Shown: in pieces, positions 16,230 through 23,793 of the stretch
How positions within the stretch are numbered: position 1 is the first letter of the stretch
How the letters are laid out: every line of letters begins with the position of its first letter
Assembly: GCA_050180015.1 (NCBI GenBank)
Contig: JBFXEO010000011.1
Span: 1 to 28,391 of the forward strand
DNA from: JBFXEO01 sp050180015
GTDB taxonomy: Bacteria > Bacteroidota > Bacteroidia > Bacteroidales > Tenuifilaceae
Length of the DNA stretch: 28,391 nucleotides
Direction of reading: 5' to 3'
Made by a program: the position numbers and the translations under genes
The notes under the pieces: model-generated
Seen by the model: only the letters and a program-made list of their open reading frames with translations
Database searches by the model: none
What the model was told of the DNA's origin: nothing

Positions 16230-17702
16230 TTAAAATAGTGGACTAATTAGTCGGGCCCAAGCTTCTTTATAGCTGTTCATCCTCGGGCGATTATTCCAGC
16301 CGCTCAGTGTAATTACCTGACATATAATCAAATTATCCATAAATGACGATTCAAGTTTATTTGTAATTTCCTCATCGTATATTATGGCCGCCACCTCAAA
16401 ATTATCCTCAAAACTCCGAATATCCATGTTGGCCGAACCAACTGATGCAAAGGTACCATCTATCATCAAAATTTTTGAATGATTAAAGCCATTCTGGTAC
16501 AGGTAAACCTTAATGCCGGCCTCCAGCAGCTCTGAAACAAATGATAATGAGCTCCAAAATGCCACAGTGGAGTCCGATTTCCCCGGCAGTATAATTTTTA
16601 CATCTATTCCACTTAAGGCCGCGGTTTTTAATGCCGTAAGAATGCTTTCGTTGGGAATAAAGTAAGGCGATGATATATATATGTGATGCGTAGCCTTGGT
16701 AATGGCCAAGAAAAATACTTGCATAATGCTAGCCCAGTCGGAATCTGGCCCGCTTGTTACAATTTGAACTGGATGATAGGTTGTTACTTTAACTTTTGGG
16801 AAATACAATGAACGGTTATTCATTATCTTGCCGGTTACAAAATACCAATCGAGCAGGAATATTACCTGAAGAAAATGAACGGCCTCGCCCTCTATCCGCA
16901 GCAACGTATCGTACCACTGCCCTAACTTTCTGCTTCCCTCAATATACCTATCGGCGATATTCAGTCCTCCCATAAAAGCGAGAATCCCATCAACGACTAC
17001 AATTTTTCGGTGATTCCTATAGTTTACCTTGCTGGTAAGCAACGGAAATTTAACCTCCATGAACGGGAATACATCAACCCCCGCGGAACGAAGCTCGTTA
17101 ATATATTTTTTTGGTAAGCTCCAGCTGCCCACATCATCGTATATTAAGCGAACCTCGATGCCTTCTTTAGCTTTGGTAATAAGAATGTTTTTAATGCGAT
17201 TTCCTATTTTATCGTTGTTGATAATGTAAAACTCGATATGGATGCTGCTGGTTGCCGAGTATAGTGCTTCTATAATAGAGTCGAATGCGTATTTCCCATT
17301 TTGGAAGATTGATATATCGTTGAACTCAGTTAAAAGCGCCTTGCTGTTGTTGTGCAGTAGCGTAATAACATTTAGGTGTTTAGATATTCTTGAGTTGATG
17401 CTCTGCCTGTTTTTGCGAAATTGTGTCACCTGTAAATGAATCATATACTCCAGCTGCTCTAAATCCTGAAAGCCTTTACGGTTAAATATTTTTTCCTTTC
17501 GCCTGTTTTGTCCAAAAAAAATGTACAAGATTAACCCAATAATGGGAAGGATTATAAGTAGCAGTACCCATGTGGATGTTTTAGTCGGATCCCGCTTTTC
17601 CAGTATAATCATTGTGGCCGTTGAAATAATTGTAATCAGGTAGATTGCAGTGAGAATCCACGAAAGATTATTGAGAAAAGTATCGTGAAAAAAATTGAGC
17701 AT
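16230..17702 (-). CDS. cls: Cardiolipin synthase (phospholipase D superfamily)
   Basis: Cls transfers a phosphatidyl group between two phosphatidylglycerol molecules to make cardiolipin in the inner membrane. The 490-residue protein has two N-terminal membrane segments (about 13-33 and 44-63), with the DPTKTSTWVLLLIILPIIGL stretch typical of the family. Two HKD motifs are intact: H231/K233/D238 in NHRKIVVVDG with GGLNIADRY, and H408/K410/D415 in NHSKILMIDG with SANMDIRSF. The length is normal. The ATG overlaps by one base the stop of a possible small upstream ORF (TAATG). Alternative substrates within the PLD family cannot be excluded, but the membrane domain supports Cls. Confidence 0.94.
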   Translation of the reverse strand: MLNFFHDTFLNNLSWILTAIYLITIISTATMIILEKRDPTKTSTWVLLLIILPIIGLILYIFFGQNRRKEKIFNRKGFQDLEQLEYMIHLQVTQFRKNRQSINSRISKHLNVITLLHNNSKALLTEFNDISIFQNGKYAFDSIIEALYSATSSIHIEFYIINNDKIGNRIKNILITKAKEGIEVRLIYDDVGSWSLPKKYINELRSAGVDVFPFMEVKFPLLTSKVNYRNHRKIVVVDGILAFMGGLNIADRYIEGSRKLGQWYDTLLRIEGEAVHFLQVIFLLDWYFVTGKIMNNRSLYFPKVKVTTYHPVQIVTSGPDSDWASIMQVFFLAITKATHHIYISSPYFIPNESILTALKTAALSGIDVKIILPGKSDSTVAFWSSLSFVSELLEAGIKVYLYQNGFNHSKILMIDGTFASVGSANMDIRSFEDNFEVAAIIYDEEITNKLESSFMDNLIICQVITLSGWNNRPRMNSYKEAWARLISPLF

Positions 17703-17833
17703 TACCCTAAATTTAAAGTATCCCTACCAAAATAAAACATATACAAAGTAAGAAAAATAAGTAACTGCAAAAAGAATCTGGGAAAAATTATAGGGCAACC
17801 CTCCGTTTTTTTTAACAGGTAGCTGTGTTGCAT
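17702..17833 (-). CDS. Possible 43-residue membrane peptide overlapping the cls start
   Basis: An ATG at 17833-17831 opens a 43-codon frame. It begins MQHSYLLKKTEGCPIIF and then contains a hydrophobic stretch (FFLQLLIFLTLYMFYFG) that would form one membrane helix. The stop TAA shares its last base with the ATG of cls (TAATG), the arrangement seen in translational coupling. Against it, the stretch is AT-rich (which favours chance hydrophobic frames), it has no recognised homologue, and an overlapping frame of similar length is also open. It could be a leader peptide, a small membrane protein or a coincidence. Confidence 0.22.
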   Translation of the reverse strand: MQHSYLLKKTEGCPIIFPRFFLQLLIFLTLYMFYFGRDTLNLG

Positions 17834-17999
17834 TTGCTTTGCTTGCCTTCTCGCTCACACTTTAGGCGAGTTCAGGGGTCCACCTTACATTGAGTTGGTG
17901 TAGCCGGGTATTAAATTATTGATATATTAAAAGTTACAATAAATTTGGCGTGTTTTGCGATTTACTTTGAGGTTTGATACTCCGGCATCAATAAAAAAA

Positions 18000-18031
18000 T
18001 TTGTTCTGTTTGATATTTCTTTGTACTTTTG
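18000..18031 (+). promoter_or_regulatory. Bacteroidota-type promoter for the tRNA-Lys genes
   Basis: TTTG at 18000-18003 is followed after exactly 20 bases by TACTTTTG at 18024-18031. This is a full match to the Bacteroidota sigma-ABfr consensus TTTG-N19-21-TAnnTTTG. Transcription would start near 18037-18040, about 50 bases before the first tRNA. Confidence 0.75.
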
Positions 18032-18043
18032 CCCTGCCAAAAT

Positions 18044-18081
18044 AAAAAATGGCATTGGACAGAAAGTTGTCCATTTTTTTT
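18044..18081 (+). promoter_or_regulatory. Terminator-like hairpin in the tRNA leader
   Basis: Between the promoter and the first tRNA, TGGACA (18056-18061) can pair with TGTCCA (18068-18073), followed by eight T residues. An alternative, mutually exclusive stem pairs AAAAAATGG (18044-18052) with CCATTTTTT (18071-18079). The layout resembles a weak attenuator but may just be leader RNA removed by RNase P. Confidence 0.35.
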
Positions 18082-18087
18082 GATGAT

Positions 18088-18160
18088 GATTCAGTAGCTC
18101 AGCAGGTAGAGCACATCCCTTTTAAGGATGGGGTCCTGGGTTCGAGCCCCAGCTGGATCA
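18088..18160 (+). tRNA. tRNA-Lys (anticodon UUU), copy 1
   Basis: A full cloverleaf can be folded. The 7-bp acceptor is GATTCAG with CTGGATC (one T-G wobble). The D stem is GCTC/GAGC and the anticodon stem CATCC/GGATG with loop CTTTTAA. The variable loop is GGGTC, and the T stem CTGGG/CCCAG encloses TTCGAGC. The discriminator is A and no CCA is encoded. The anticodon TTT reads the AAA and AAG lysine codons. Confidence 0.97.
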
Positions 18161-18176
18161 CCTACAGCTTAATTCA

Positions 18177-18249
18177 GATTCAGTAGCTCAGCAGGTAGAG
18201 CACATCCCTTTTAAGGATGGGGTCCTGGGTTCGAGCCCCAGCTGGATCA
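18177..18249 (+). tRNA. tRNA-Lys (anticodon UUU), copy 2
   Basis: This copy is identical base for base to copy 1 over the whole 73-nt gene and is separated from it by 16 bases. It has the same cloverleaf and TTT anticodon, and no encoded CCA. It is probably transcribed with copy 1 from the promoter at 18000-18031 and ended by the hairpin that begins two bases downstream. Confidence 0.97.
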
Positions 18250-18250
18250 C

Positions 18251-18278
18251 AGCAACCTCTCCAGGGTTGCTTTTTTAT
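18251..18278 (+). terminator. Terminator of the tRNA-Lys transcript
   Basis: AGCAACC (18251-18257) pairs with GGTTGCT (18265-18271), followed by TTTTTATT. It begins two bases after the second tRNA. Confidence 0.85.
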
Positions 18279-18305
18279 TCATGTCGTCTTTATTTCCTGC
18301 CCGCT

Positions 18306-18340
18306 AAAAAAACCTTCATGGGATTTAACATGAAGGTTTT
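18306..18340 (-). terminator. Terminator at the end of the maltodextrin locus
   Basis: AAAACCTTCATG (18309-18320) pairs perfectly with CATGAAGGTTTT (18329-18340) around an 8-nt loop. On the minus strand a T run follows the stem. It lies 23 bases beyond the stop of the GH13 lipoprotein gene. Confidence 0.88.
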
Positions 18341-18363
18341 ATGGGAAGTAATACCAGAAACTA

Positions 18364-20733
18364 CTACTTGCTCACCAGTATTTCAAAAAAGTCAGGATTA
18401 ATAGATATCTCCAAATTACTTCCCGAAATCGAGTATTTCGATCCAAACCTCGCTGTAAAACTTTTATTTTTCAAGTAATCAGGAAATGGAATAGATACAT
18501 TCATTGGCAGTTTAGATTTATTGAATGCAACTAAGACCGTATTGTCGAAGTAGGTTCTTGAATATACGTATAAGTTGGAATCGGCGAGCAACACGTTGAA
18601 ATCTCCGTAGTTAAGGGCTAGGTTATTCCTACGTAAATGGACTATTTTTTTGACCGTTTCGAGGGCAAACTTTTCCTTACCATTAAAACCTGTAAACTTC
18701 ATCATTCTACGGTTATCGGGGTCATTACCTCCGGGAAGCCCAAACTCATCGCCGTAAAATATGGTTGGAACTCCCGGTATGGTCATGTTAAAGGCATTTA
18801 GCATACAAAGTTTATTATACGCAATCGAATCGCCAACCTCAATATCTCGCGTCCAACCGGCTTTTTTGGCATCCTCATCGAACCGCAATGAACCTCCGGC
18901 ATACGATATAAAACGGGCACGATCCTGGTTACCGGAGATGTAACCCATAAGGTTGTTCCATCCGTAATAGCTAAAAGTTTCGAGCAACGAACTATTTAGC
19001 TGGCTAAATGGTGCATCGGCGCGGGCAAAAGTGGCCACAGAGGCATCGTAAAGGTTAAAATCAAACTGGGAGTCGAGCATACCGCTGCCAATATAACTTG
19101 CTATTAACTCTTTACTACCATAGGTTTCACCAATCTGGTATATGCTTTTATCTGGCAGGTTTAGCTTTATTTTCTGGGTTAACCTACGCCAGAAGTTCTC
19201 GTGGATATGCTTGGTAGCATCGTGCCGAAAACCATCAAATCCGTAGTTAGTTAGCCAAAATAGCGCAGAATCTGTCATGGGTTCATACACTTCGGGGCGT
19301 TCTAGGTCTAACGTTGGCAAAAAAACGTCAAACCAGGTGGTTAACCGATATTCATCCCAGCGTTCGGTATTTAACGATCCATCGGGAAGGTATAAAGACG
19401 TGGCCCAATCGGGATGTTCCTTGTATAAAGGGTGTTCCTTATGAACATGGTTGGCAACGTAGTCAAGAATGACATTCATGTCCCGTTTATGGGCCTCCGC
19501 TATCAGCTCCTTTAGCTCGTCGCTGGTGCCAAACCTGAAATCGACCTTACTGGATGATACTGGCCAGTAGCCATGATAGCCTGAAAATTTTGTACGCGGC
19601 TCAGGGTATAGCCCCCAGGCATCCAGCGGGTTTTGGGTGATTGGAGATAACCATACAGTGTTAATTCCCAGAGAAGTAAAGTAACCATCTTTAATTTTTT
19701 GGGTAACGCCGGCCAAATCGCCACCGAAATAATTTGCCTTTGGGAGTATTTCCGGATCGTCAACCTTTTTATCGTTACCGGGATTCCCATTGTTGAATCG
19801 ATCTACCATCAGAAAGTACATAATTTGGCTATTCTTATCGGATCGGTTAAGCTGCGAAGCGTTAACTACAGGCCGATCGTTTTCAAGCGGTATCAGCAAA
19901 TCATTCGACTCGCCAAACTCATTGTACGCCCATACCCTCAAAAAAGAGCGTTTACAACCTTTTGCATTCGACGGAATGGTAATAGCCAGGTTGGATCCAT
20001 TTAATCTGACAAAATTTTTATCCAGTAAATAGTTCTGCCATAAAACTATAACATCCTGTACGGAATTTATAACTTTAATATTAACCGTAGATTCATCCAT
20101 AGACTCTGCCACTAAATGTGGCATCATTTCAGGTTGGCTATTCCCTACCACAAGCACGGAGTTAAAGCCACCTATGTTATTGTCTTCCTTTCGCGGATTT
20201 GCGGGATCGAGCATCCATTTACCATCTACAACAACCCGGTACTGGTATTTGCCAGGGTTAAGGTACAGAGTAGTTTTATAAATAGTCCCTTCCGGTGATA
20301 GTGGTGTAACACTTGGATTCCAATCGTTTATTTGTCCGGCAAGCTGTACTGTTTTGACCTTTTTACCATGCGGATCATACTCGAAAGTAACTGGTAACTT
20401 GCGCCACTTTCTAACCAAAATGGAATACTTACTCCCTTTAGACCAAACGTTCATTACGTTTAATTTTGGTAAGGATGTAGATGTATTCACCAGTAGTAAT
20501 TCTGATTTATCGGCAGATAGCAGATGGTTAAAGCTTGTTGGTGTACTAACGGAATCAACAACAGATGGATCGGGAAAGTAATCGGTCAGTATTACCTGTG
20601 TGCTATCGCCTGTGAGCTGAATTACAGAAAGTAAGCTGCTGGTAACAGGCCTTTGGGGAACATTTTTCAGCTCCAACCCCGACTGGCATGAGATGGCCAG
20701 AACGGTTAGAATGGCAACTATTATCTTTCTCAT
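18364..20733 (-). CDS. GH13 alpha-amylase-family lipoprotein with CBM48-like domain
   Basis: The 789-residue protein has a lipoprotein signal (lipobox LAISC, lipidated Cys16), so it is anchored in the envelope. Residues about 126-196 form a glycogen-binding/CBM48-like domain (VQLAGQINDWNPS...GKYQYRVVVDGKWMLDP). The GH13 barrel runs from about 300. Region I is DYVANH (424-429), region II GFRHD with nucleophile D505, region III QIGE with acid/base E536, and region IV GNQD with transition-state D604. Region IV has Gln603 where most GH13 enzymes have His. A C-terminal beta domain ends the chain. It probably cleaves alpha-1,4-glucans at the cell surface or periplasm; exact specificity (amylase, pullulanase or transferase) cannot be read. 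It starts 19 bases after the SusA-like gene, so it is the last gene of that operon. Confidence 0.9.
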   Translation of the reverse strand: MRKIIVAILTVLAISCQSGLELKNVPQRPVTSSLLSVIQLTGDSTQVILTDYFPDPSVVDSVSTPTSFNHLLSADKSELLLVNTSTSLPKLNVMNVWSKGSKYSILVRKWRKLPVTFEYDPHGKKVKTVQLAGQINDWNPSVTPLSPEGTIYKTTLYLNPGKYQYRVVVDGKWMLDPANPRKEDNNIGGFNSVLVVGNSQPEMMPHLVAESMDESTVNIKVINSVQDVIVLWQNYLLDKNFVRLNGSNLAITIPSNAKGCKRSFLRVWAYNEFGESNDLLIPLENDRPVVNASQLNRSDKNSQIMYFLMVDRFNNGNPGNDKKVDDPEILPKANYFGGDLAGVTQKIKDGYFTSLGINTVWLSPITQNPLDAWGLYPEPRTKFSGYHGYWPVSSSKVDFRFGTSDELKELIAEAHKRDMNVILDYVANHVHKEHPLYKEHPDWATSLYLPDGSLNTERWDEYRLTTWFDVFLPTLDLERPEVYEPMTDSALFWLTNYGFDGFRHDATKHIHENFWRRLTQKIKLNLPDKSIYQIGETYGSKELIASYIGSGMLDSQFDFNLYDASVATFARADAPFSQLNSSLLETFSYYGWNNLMGYISGNQDRARFISYAGGSLRFDEDAKKAGWTRDIEVGDSIAYNKLCMLNAFNMTIPGVPTIFYGDEFGLPGGNDPDNRRMMKFTGFNGKEKFALETVKKIVHLRRNNLALNYGDFNVLLADSNLYVYSRTYFDNTVLVAFNKSKLPMNVSIPFPDYLKNKSFTARFGSKYSISGSNLEISINPDFFEILVSK

Positions 20734-20752
20734 GGTTAAAGTATTATGTGCG

Positions 20753-22594
20753 TTAATTTAATTCGATAATCATAGCAGAACGAGGGGAAAGTTGGATTTT
20801 ACTGAGGTTTTCCAGCTGTTTGCCCGAAATAATATCAGTCCCGTTTTTTTTATCACCTAAAAATTCATTGAATCGTTTTGTATCCAGCACCTTTGGCAGG
20901 TAACCATTATTTAGTATTACCATTACCGTTTGTTCCTGATTGTAGCGGAAGTAAACATATACTTCGTTTTCGGGAATAAAATGGGTTAACTTGCCATTGT
21001 GTATGGCTGTTGCAGTTTTTCTCCAATTCAGTATTCTGGAGGTGTAGTCCCATATTTCGTTCTGCCTTTTATTTCTTCCGGCGGAGGTAAATGCAGATTG
21101 CTTGTCGGATGCCCAGCCCCCCGGAAAATCACGGCGGATATCGCCATGTCCCCTGGCATCATCGCCGGGAAGGATTACCTCTGTGCCGTAGTATAGCTGG
21201 GGAATTCCCCTCGTAGTAAGTAGAAATGCGAGGGCTAACTTTAAACGGCCGATTGCAGCCGAAGAATCTCGCTGGAAGCGACCAATATCGTGATTTTCCA
21301 GAAAAACAAGTAAATCGTTTGGGTTTTTGTAAACAAAATCGTGGGCTAGTATTTCGTAAAGCCGTGCCAGGCCGGTATCCCAGCCATCCTTTTCATCGAA
21401 TGCTTTTTGCAGGGCAAACATCAGCGGAAAATCCATGGGTACGGGGAGATTAGAATTGTAACCGTCGGGGTTGTTTGCATCCTTTTGCCAGTATGCCACC
21501 CACGATGGGTAGTTAACCCATGTTTCTCCTACAATGTTAAAGTTTGGATATTCGGAAAATACGGATGTGCACCAACCTGACATAAAATCTTTATCACTGT
21601 AAGGGTATGTATCCATACGGATTCCATCCAAGCCTGCGAACTCTATCCACCAAATACTATTCTGGGTTAAATATTTGGCTAAATATGGGTTTTGTTGGTT
21701 CAAATCCGGCATATTCTGGTCAAACCAACCCTTTGCCATTAGTTGCCGGTCAAAAGTTGAAGCATGAGTATCAAGGATGGCCGGAATCCTGTAGTTTGTC
21801 CGGGTAAACTCCGGAAATTGGTTCAACCAATCGCGCATGGGCAAATCGTTCATCCACCAATGCCCACTTCCACAGTGATTGAAAACCATATCCATTATAA
21901 CCTTCAACCCTTTAGCGTGAGCCTGATTGACAAAATCTTGGTAAAGATCATTATCTCCCATACGAGGATCGATCCTGTAAAAATCTGAAATGGCGTATCC
22001 GTGGTACGACCATGCGGGTTGATTATTTTCCAGAACCGGCGTGAGCCAGAGTGTAGTTGCCCCAAGCTGGCTAACATAATCGAGGTGATTTATTACGCCC
22101 TGTATATCACCACCATGACGGCCATAGGGCTCAGCCCGGTTGTGTTTCTCGATCATCCCTTTTACGGAGTCTATTTTAGAATTGCCATCGGAAAATCTAT
22201 CCGGGAATACCAGATAAATCACATCGGAATTATCGAATCCCTTTCGTTGAGCCGAACCCGTGGCACGCTCATTCAGTTCATAAGAAATAACCTGCGGCTT
22301 GCCCTCGGAAAATTTGAATTGAATTTTTACTGTTCCGGGTTTGGCCTTTTCGCCAATTTTTAGATTCAAAAACAGGTAGTTGGGATTTTCTACCCTATCA
22401 ACACTTTCAAGCACAACTTCCTCTGCCATTAAAGTAACATCGGCGTTGGAGATATTTTGCCCGTATACCATGAGTTGTAACCTGGGATTATTCATTCCAA
22501 CCCACCAGCTGGGAGGTTCAGTGCGGCTTACTTTTTGAGCATTCACGAACATGGCCAATAAAGTGAAAATGGTTGTTACTGAAATTTTATTCAT
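20753..22594 (-). CDS. SusA-like periplasmic cyclomaltodextrinase/neopullulanase (GH13)
   Basis: The 613-residue protein has a signal peptide (MNKISVTTIFTLLAMFVNAQ). An N-terminal cyclomaltodextrinase domain follows (about 22-110; EPPSWWVGMNNPRLQLMVYG), then a GH13 barrel and a C-terminal Cyc-maltodext_C-type domain (about 535-613). The catalytic regions are intact: DMVFNH (235-240), GIRMD with nucleophile D328, VGETW with acid/base E357, and ENHD with D436. This architecture is that of Bacteroides SusA and Flavobacterium cyclomaltodextrinase, which hydrolyse maltodextrins and cyclodextrins in the periplasm to maltose and glucose. It starts 69 bases after fbaA, beyond a strong terminator, and 19 bases before the lipoprotein gene. 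No clear own promoter was recognised. Confidence 0.93.
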   Translation of the reverse strand: MNKISVTTIFTLLAMFVNAQKVSRTEPPSWWVGMNNPRLQLMVYGQNISNADVTLMAEEVVLESVDRVENPNYLFLNLKIGEKAKPGTVKIQFKFSEGKPQVISYELNERATGSAQRKGFDNSDVIYLVFPDRFSDGNSKIDSVKGMIEKHNRAEPYGRHGGDIQGVINHLDYVSQLGATTLWLTPVLENNQPAWSYHGYAISDFYRIDPRMGDNDLYQDFVNQAHAKGLKVIMDMVFNHCGSGHWWMNDLPMRDWLNQFPEFTRTNYRIPAILDTHASTFDRQLMAKGWFDQNMPDLNQQNPYLAKYLTQNSIWWIEFAGLDGIRMDTYPYSDKDFMSGWCTSVFSEYPNFNIVGETWVNYPSWVAYWQKDANNPDGYNSNLPVPMDFPLMFALQKAFDEKDGWDTGLARLYEILAHDFVYKNPNDLLVFLENHDIGRFQRDSSAAIGRLKLALAFLLTTRGIPQLYYGTEVILPGDDARGHGDIRRDFPGGWASDKQSAFTSAGRNKRQNEIWDYTSRILNWRKTATAIHNGKLTHFIPENEVYVYFRYNQEQTVMVILNNGYLPKVLDTKRFNEFLGDKKNGTDIISGKQLENLSKIQLSPRSAMIIELN

Positions 22595-22614
22595 AGTACA
22601 ATTGGGTTAAGTTT

Positions 22615-22649
22615 ACAAAAAAGAGGTTGACATAACTATCAACCTCTTT
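22615..22649 (-). terminator. Terminator between fbaA and the SusA-like gene
   Basis: AAAGAGGTTGA (22620-22630) pairs perfectly with TCAACCTCTTT (22639-22649) around an 8-nt loop, with a T run following on the minus strand. It lies 15 bases after the fbaA stop and should stop most transcripts from reaching the two GH13 genes. Confidence 0.9.
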
Positions 22650-22663
22650 CGAAAATTCTGATT

Positions 22664-23734
22664 TTAGTTCCGTCCTATTGCATTCAAATCAGCAAAAGCC
22701 TCTTTTAGCCTAACTACTATTGACTCCTCTCCCTTCCTTAGCCAAACCCTAGGGTCGTAGTACTTTTTATTGGGAGAATCTGCACCTTCGGGATTACCAA
22801 TTTGTCCCTGCAAGTAATCTTTTTTAGCAGTGTAGTAGTTCCTGATCCCATCCCAATATGCCCATTGCATATCGGTATCGATATTCATTTTAATAACCCC
22901 GTAACTTATTGCCTCTTGAATCTTTTCCTTTTCGGAACCACTTCCACCGTGAAAGACAAAGTTTACCGGTTTGGCTCCTGTCCCAAATTTCTTTTGAATG
23001 AGTTCCTGTGAGTTTTTAAGGATTACCGGATTTAAAACCACATTACCGGGTTTGTAAACTCCGTGAACATTACCAAACGATGCGGCAATGGTGAAATTTG
23101 GGCTGATTTTCATTAACTCCTCATAGGCATAGGCAACTTCCCCGGGCTGGGTATAAAGTTTAGAACTTTCAACGCCAGTATTGTCAATACCATCTTCTTC
23201 TCCACCGGTAACACCCAACTCGATTTCCAGCGTCATTCCCATTTTGGACATACGCGTTAGGTAGTTCTTACAGATTTCTATATTCTCATGCAAGGGTTCC
23301 TCTGATAAATCGAGCATGTGAGAGCTGAAGAGAGGCTTGCCCGTTTCTTTAAAGTGTTTTTCTCCTGCGTCGAGCAGTCCATCTACCCAGGGGAGCAATT
23401 TTTTTGCCGCATGATCGGTGTGTAAAACAACCGATACTCCGTATGCCTCTGCTAGTAAGTGAACGTGTTTAGCTCCACTTATTGCCCCAAGAATACTTGC
23501 CTTTTGCCCATCGTTTGAAAGAGTTTTACCTGCTAAGAAAGATGCACCGCTATTAGAGAATTGAATTATTACAGGAGAACCAACCTCCCTTGCAGTTTCC
23601 AGCACGGCATTCATAGTATTGGTACCCGTAACGTTTACCGCGGGTAATGCAAATTTTTCAGATTTAGCGTACTCAAACAGTTCGCTTAGCTCGTTGCCAG
23701 TTATTATTCCAGCTTTAATTTTTTTTGTAGTCAT
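22664..23734 (-). CDS. fbaA: Class II fructose-bisphosphate aldolase
   Basis: This zinc-dependent enzyme reversibly splits fructose-1,6-bisphosphate into dihydroxyacetone phosphate and glyceraldehyde-3-phosphate. The 356-residue length and motifs match the class IIA (E. coli FbaA) type. Catalytic D107 and zinc ligand H108 lie in VVLHTDHAAKKLLPWVDG. Zinc ligands H224 (GNVHGVY) and H262 (VFHGGSGS) follow, with the phosphate-binding KMNIDTDMQWAYW near 282-294. There is no signal peptide. The gene sits inside a maltose-utilisation locus, 59 bases after the GH65 gene. It has a candidate -7 box just upstream and a strong terminator just downstream, so it can be expressed as a single gene as well as by read-through. 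Confidence 0.96.
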   Translation of the reverse strand: MTTKKIKAGIITGNELSELFEYAKSEKFALPAVNVTGTNTMNAVLETAREVGSPVIIQFSNSGASFLAGKTLSNDGQKASILGAISGAKHVHLLAEAYGVSVVLHTDHAAKKLLPWVDGLLDAGEKHFKETGKPLFSSHMLDLSEEPLHENIEICKNYLTRMSKMGMTLEIELGVTGGEEDGIDNTGVESSKLYTQPGEVAYAYEELMKISPNFTIAASFGNVHGVYKPGNVVLNPVILKNSQELIQKKFGTGAKPVNFVFHGGSGSEKEKIQEAISYGVIKMNIDTDMQWAYWDGIRNYYTAKKDYLQGQIGNPEGADSPNKKYYDPRVWLRKGEESIVVRLKEAFADLNAIGRN

Positions 23735-23756
23735 AGTTAGTTATGTTAATGCGCTG

Positions 23757-23764
23757 CAAATGTA
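23757..23764 (-). promoter_or_regulatory. Candidate -7 box for fbaA
   Basis: The minus strand reads TACATTTG, a full TAnnTTTG match, 23 bases upstream of the fbaA ATG. No TTTG is present at the usual -33 distance. AATCGTTAAACA at 23769-23780, just upstream, resembles a site near the transporter gene and could be an operator half-site. Confidence 0.45.
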
Positions 23765-23793
23765 CTATAATCGTTAAACACCAGTTAGCTACA

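Larger units (their letters stand above)
17703..18087. other. 385-nt intergenic region between cls and the tRNA-Lys pair
   Basis: Apart from the possible small ORF at its left end and the tRNA promoter and leader at its right end, I see no gene here. Positions about 17795-17925 are visibly less AT-rich than their surroundings and contain short inverted repeats such as CTCGC...GCGAG. That patch could be a degraded insertion, an intergenic repeat copy or a small RNA, but no motif identifies it. The part from about 17926 to 17999 is AT-rich spacer. Confidence 0.5.
18088..18250 (+). repeat. Tandem duplication of tRNA-Lys
   Basis: A 74-nt direct repeat (18088-18161 and 18177-18250) has a period of 89 bases. 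Identity stops at once on both sides of the tRNA, so the duplicated unit is essentially the tRNA gene with an unrelated spacer. Confidence 0.9.

Noticed and set aside
18049..18186. A 45-codon plus-strand ORF from ATG 18049 running through the first tRNA
   Set aside because: It encodes the familiar spurious translation of a tRNA (SVAQQVEHIPFKDGVLGSSPS-like) and is an artefact of the tRNA sequence.
18088..18249. tRNA-Lys genes as an attachment site for an integrated element
   Set aside because: The direct repeat is a complete tRNA duplication. No integrase or mobile gene lies on either side, and both flanks are ordinary chromosomal genes.
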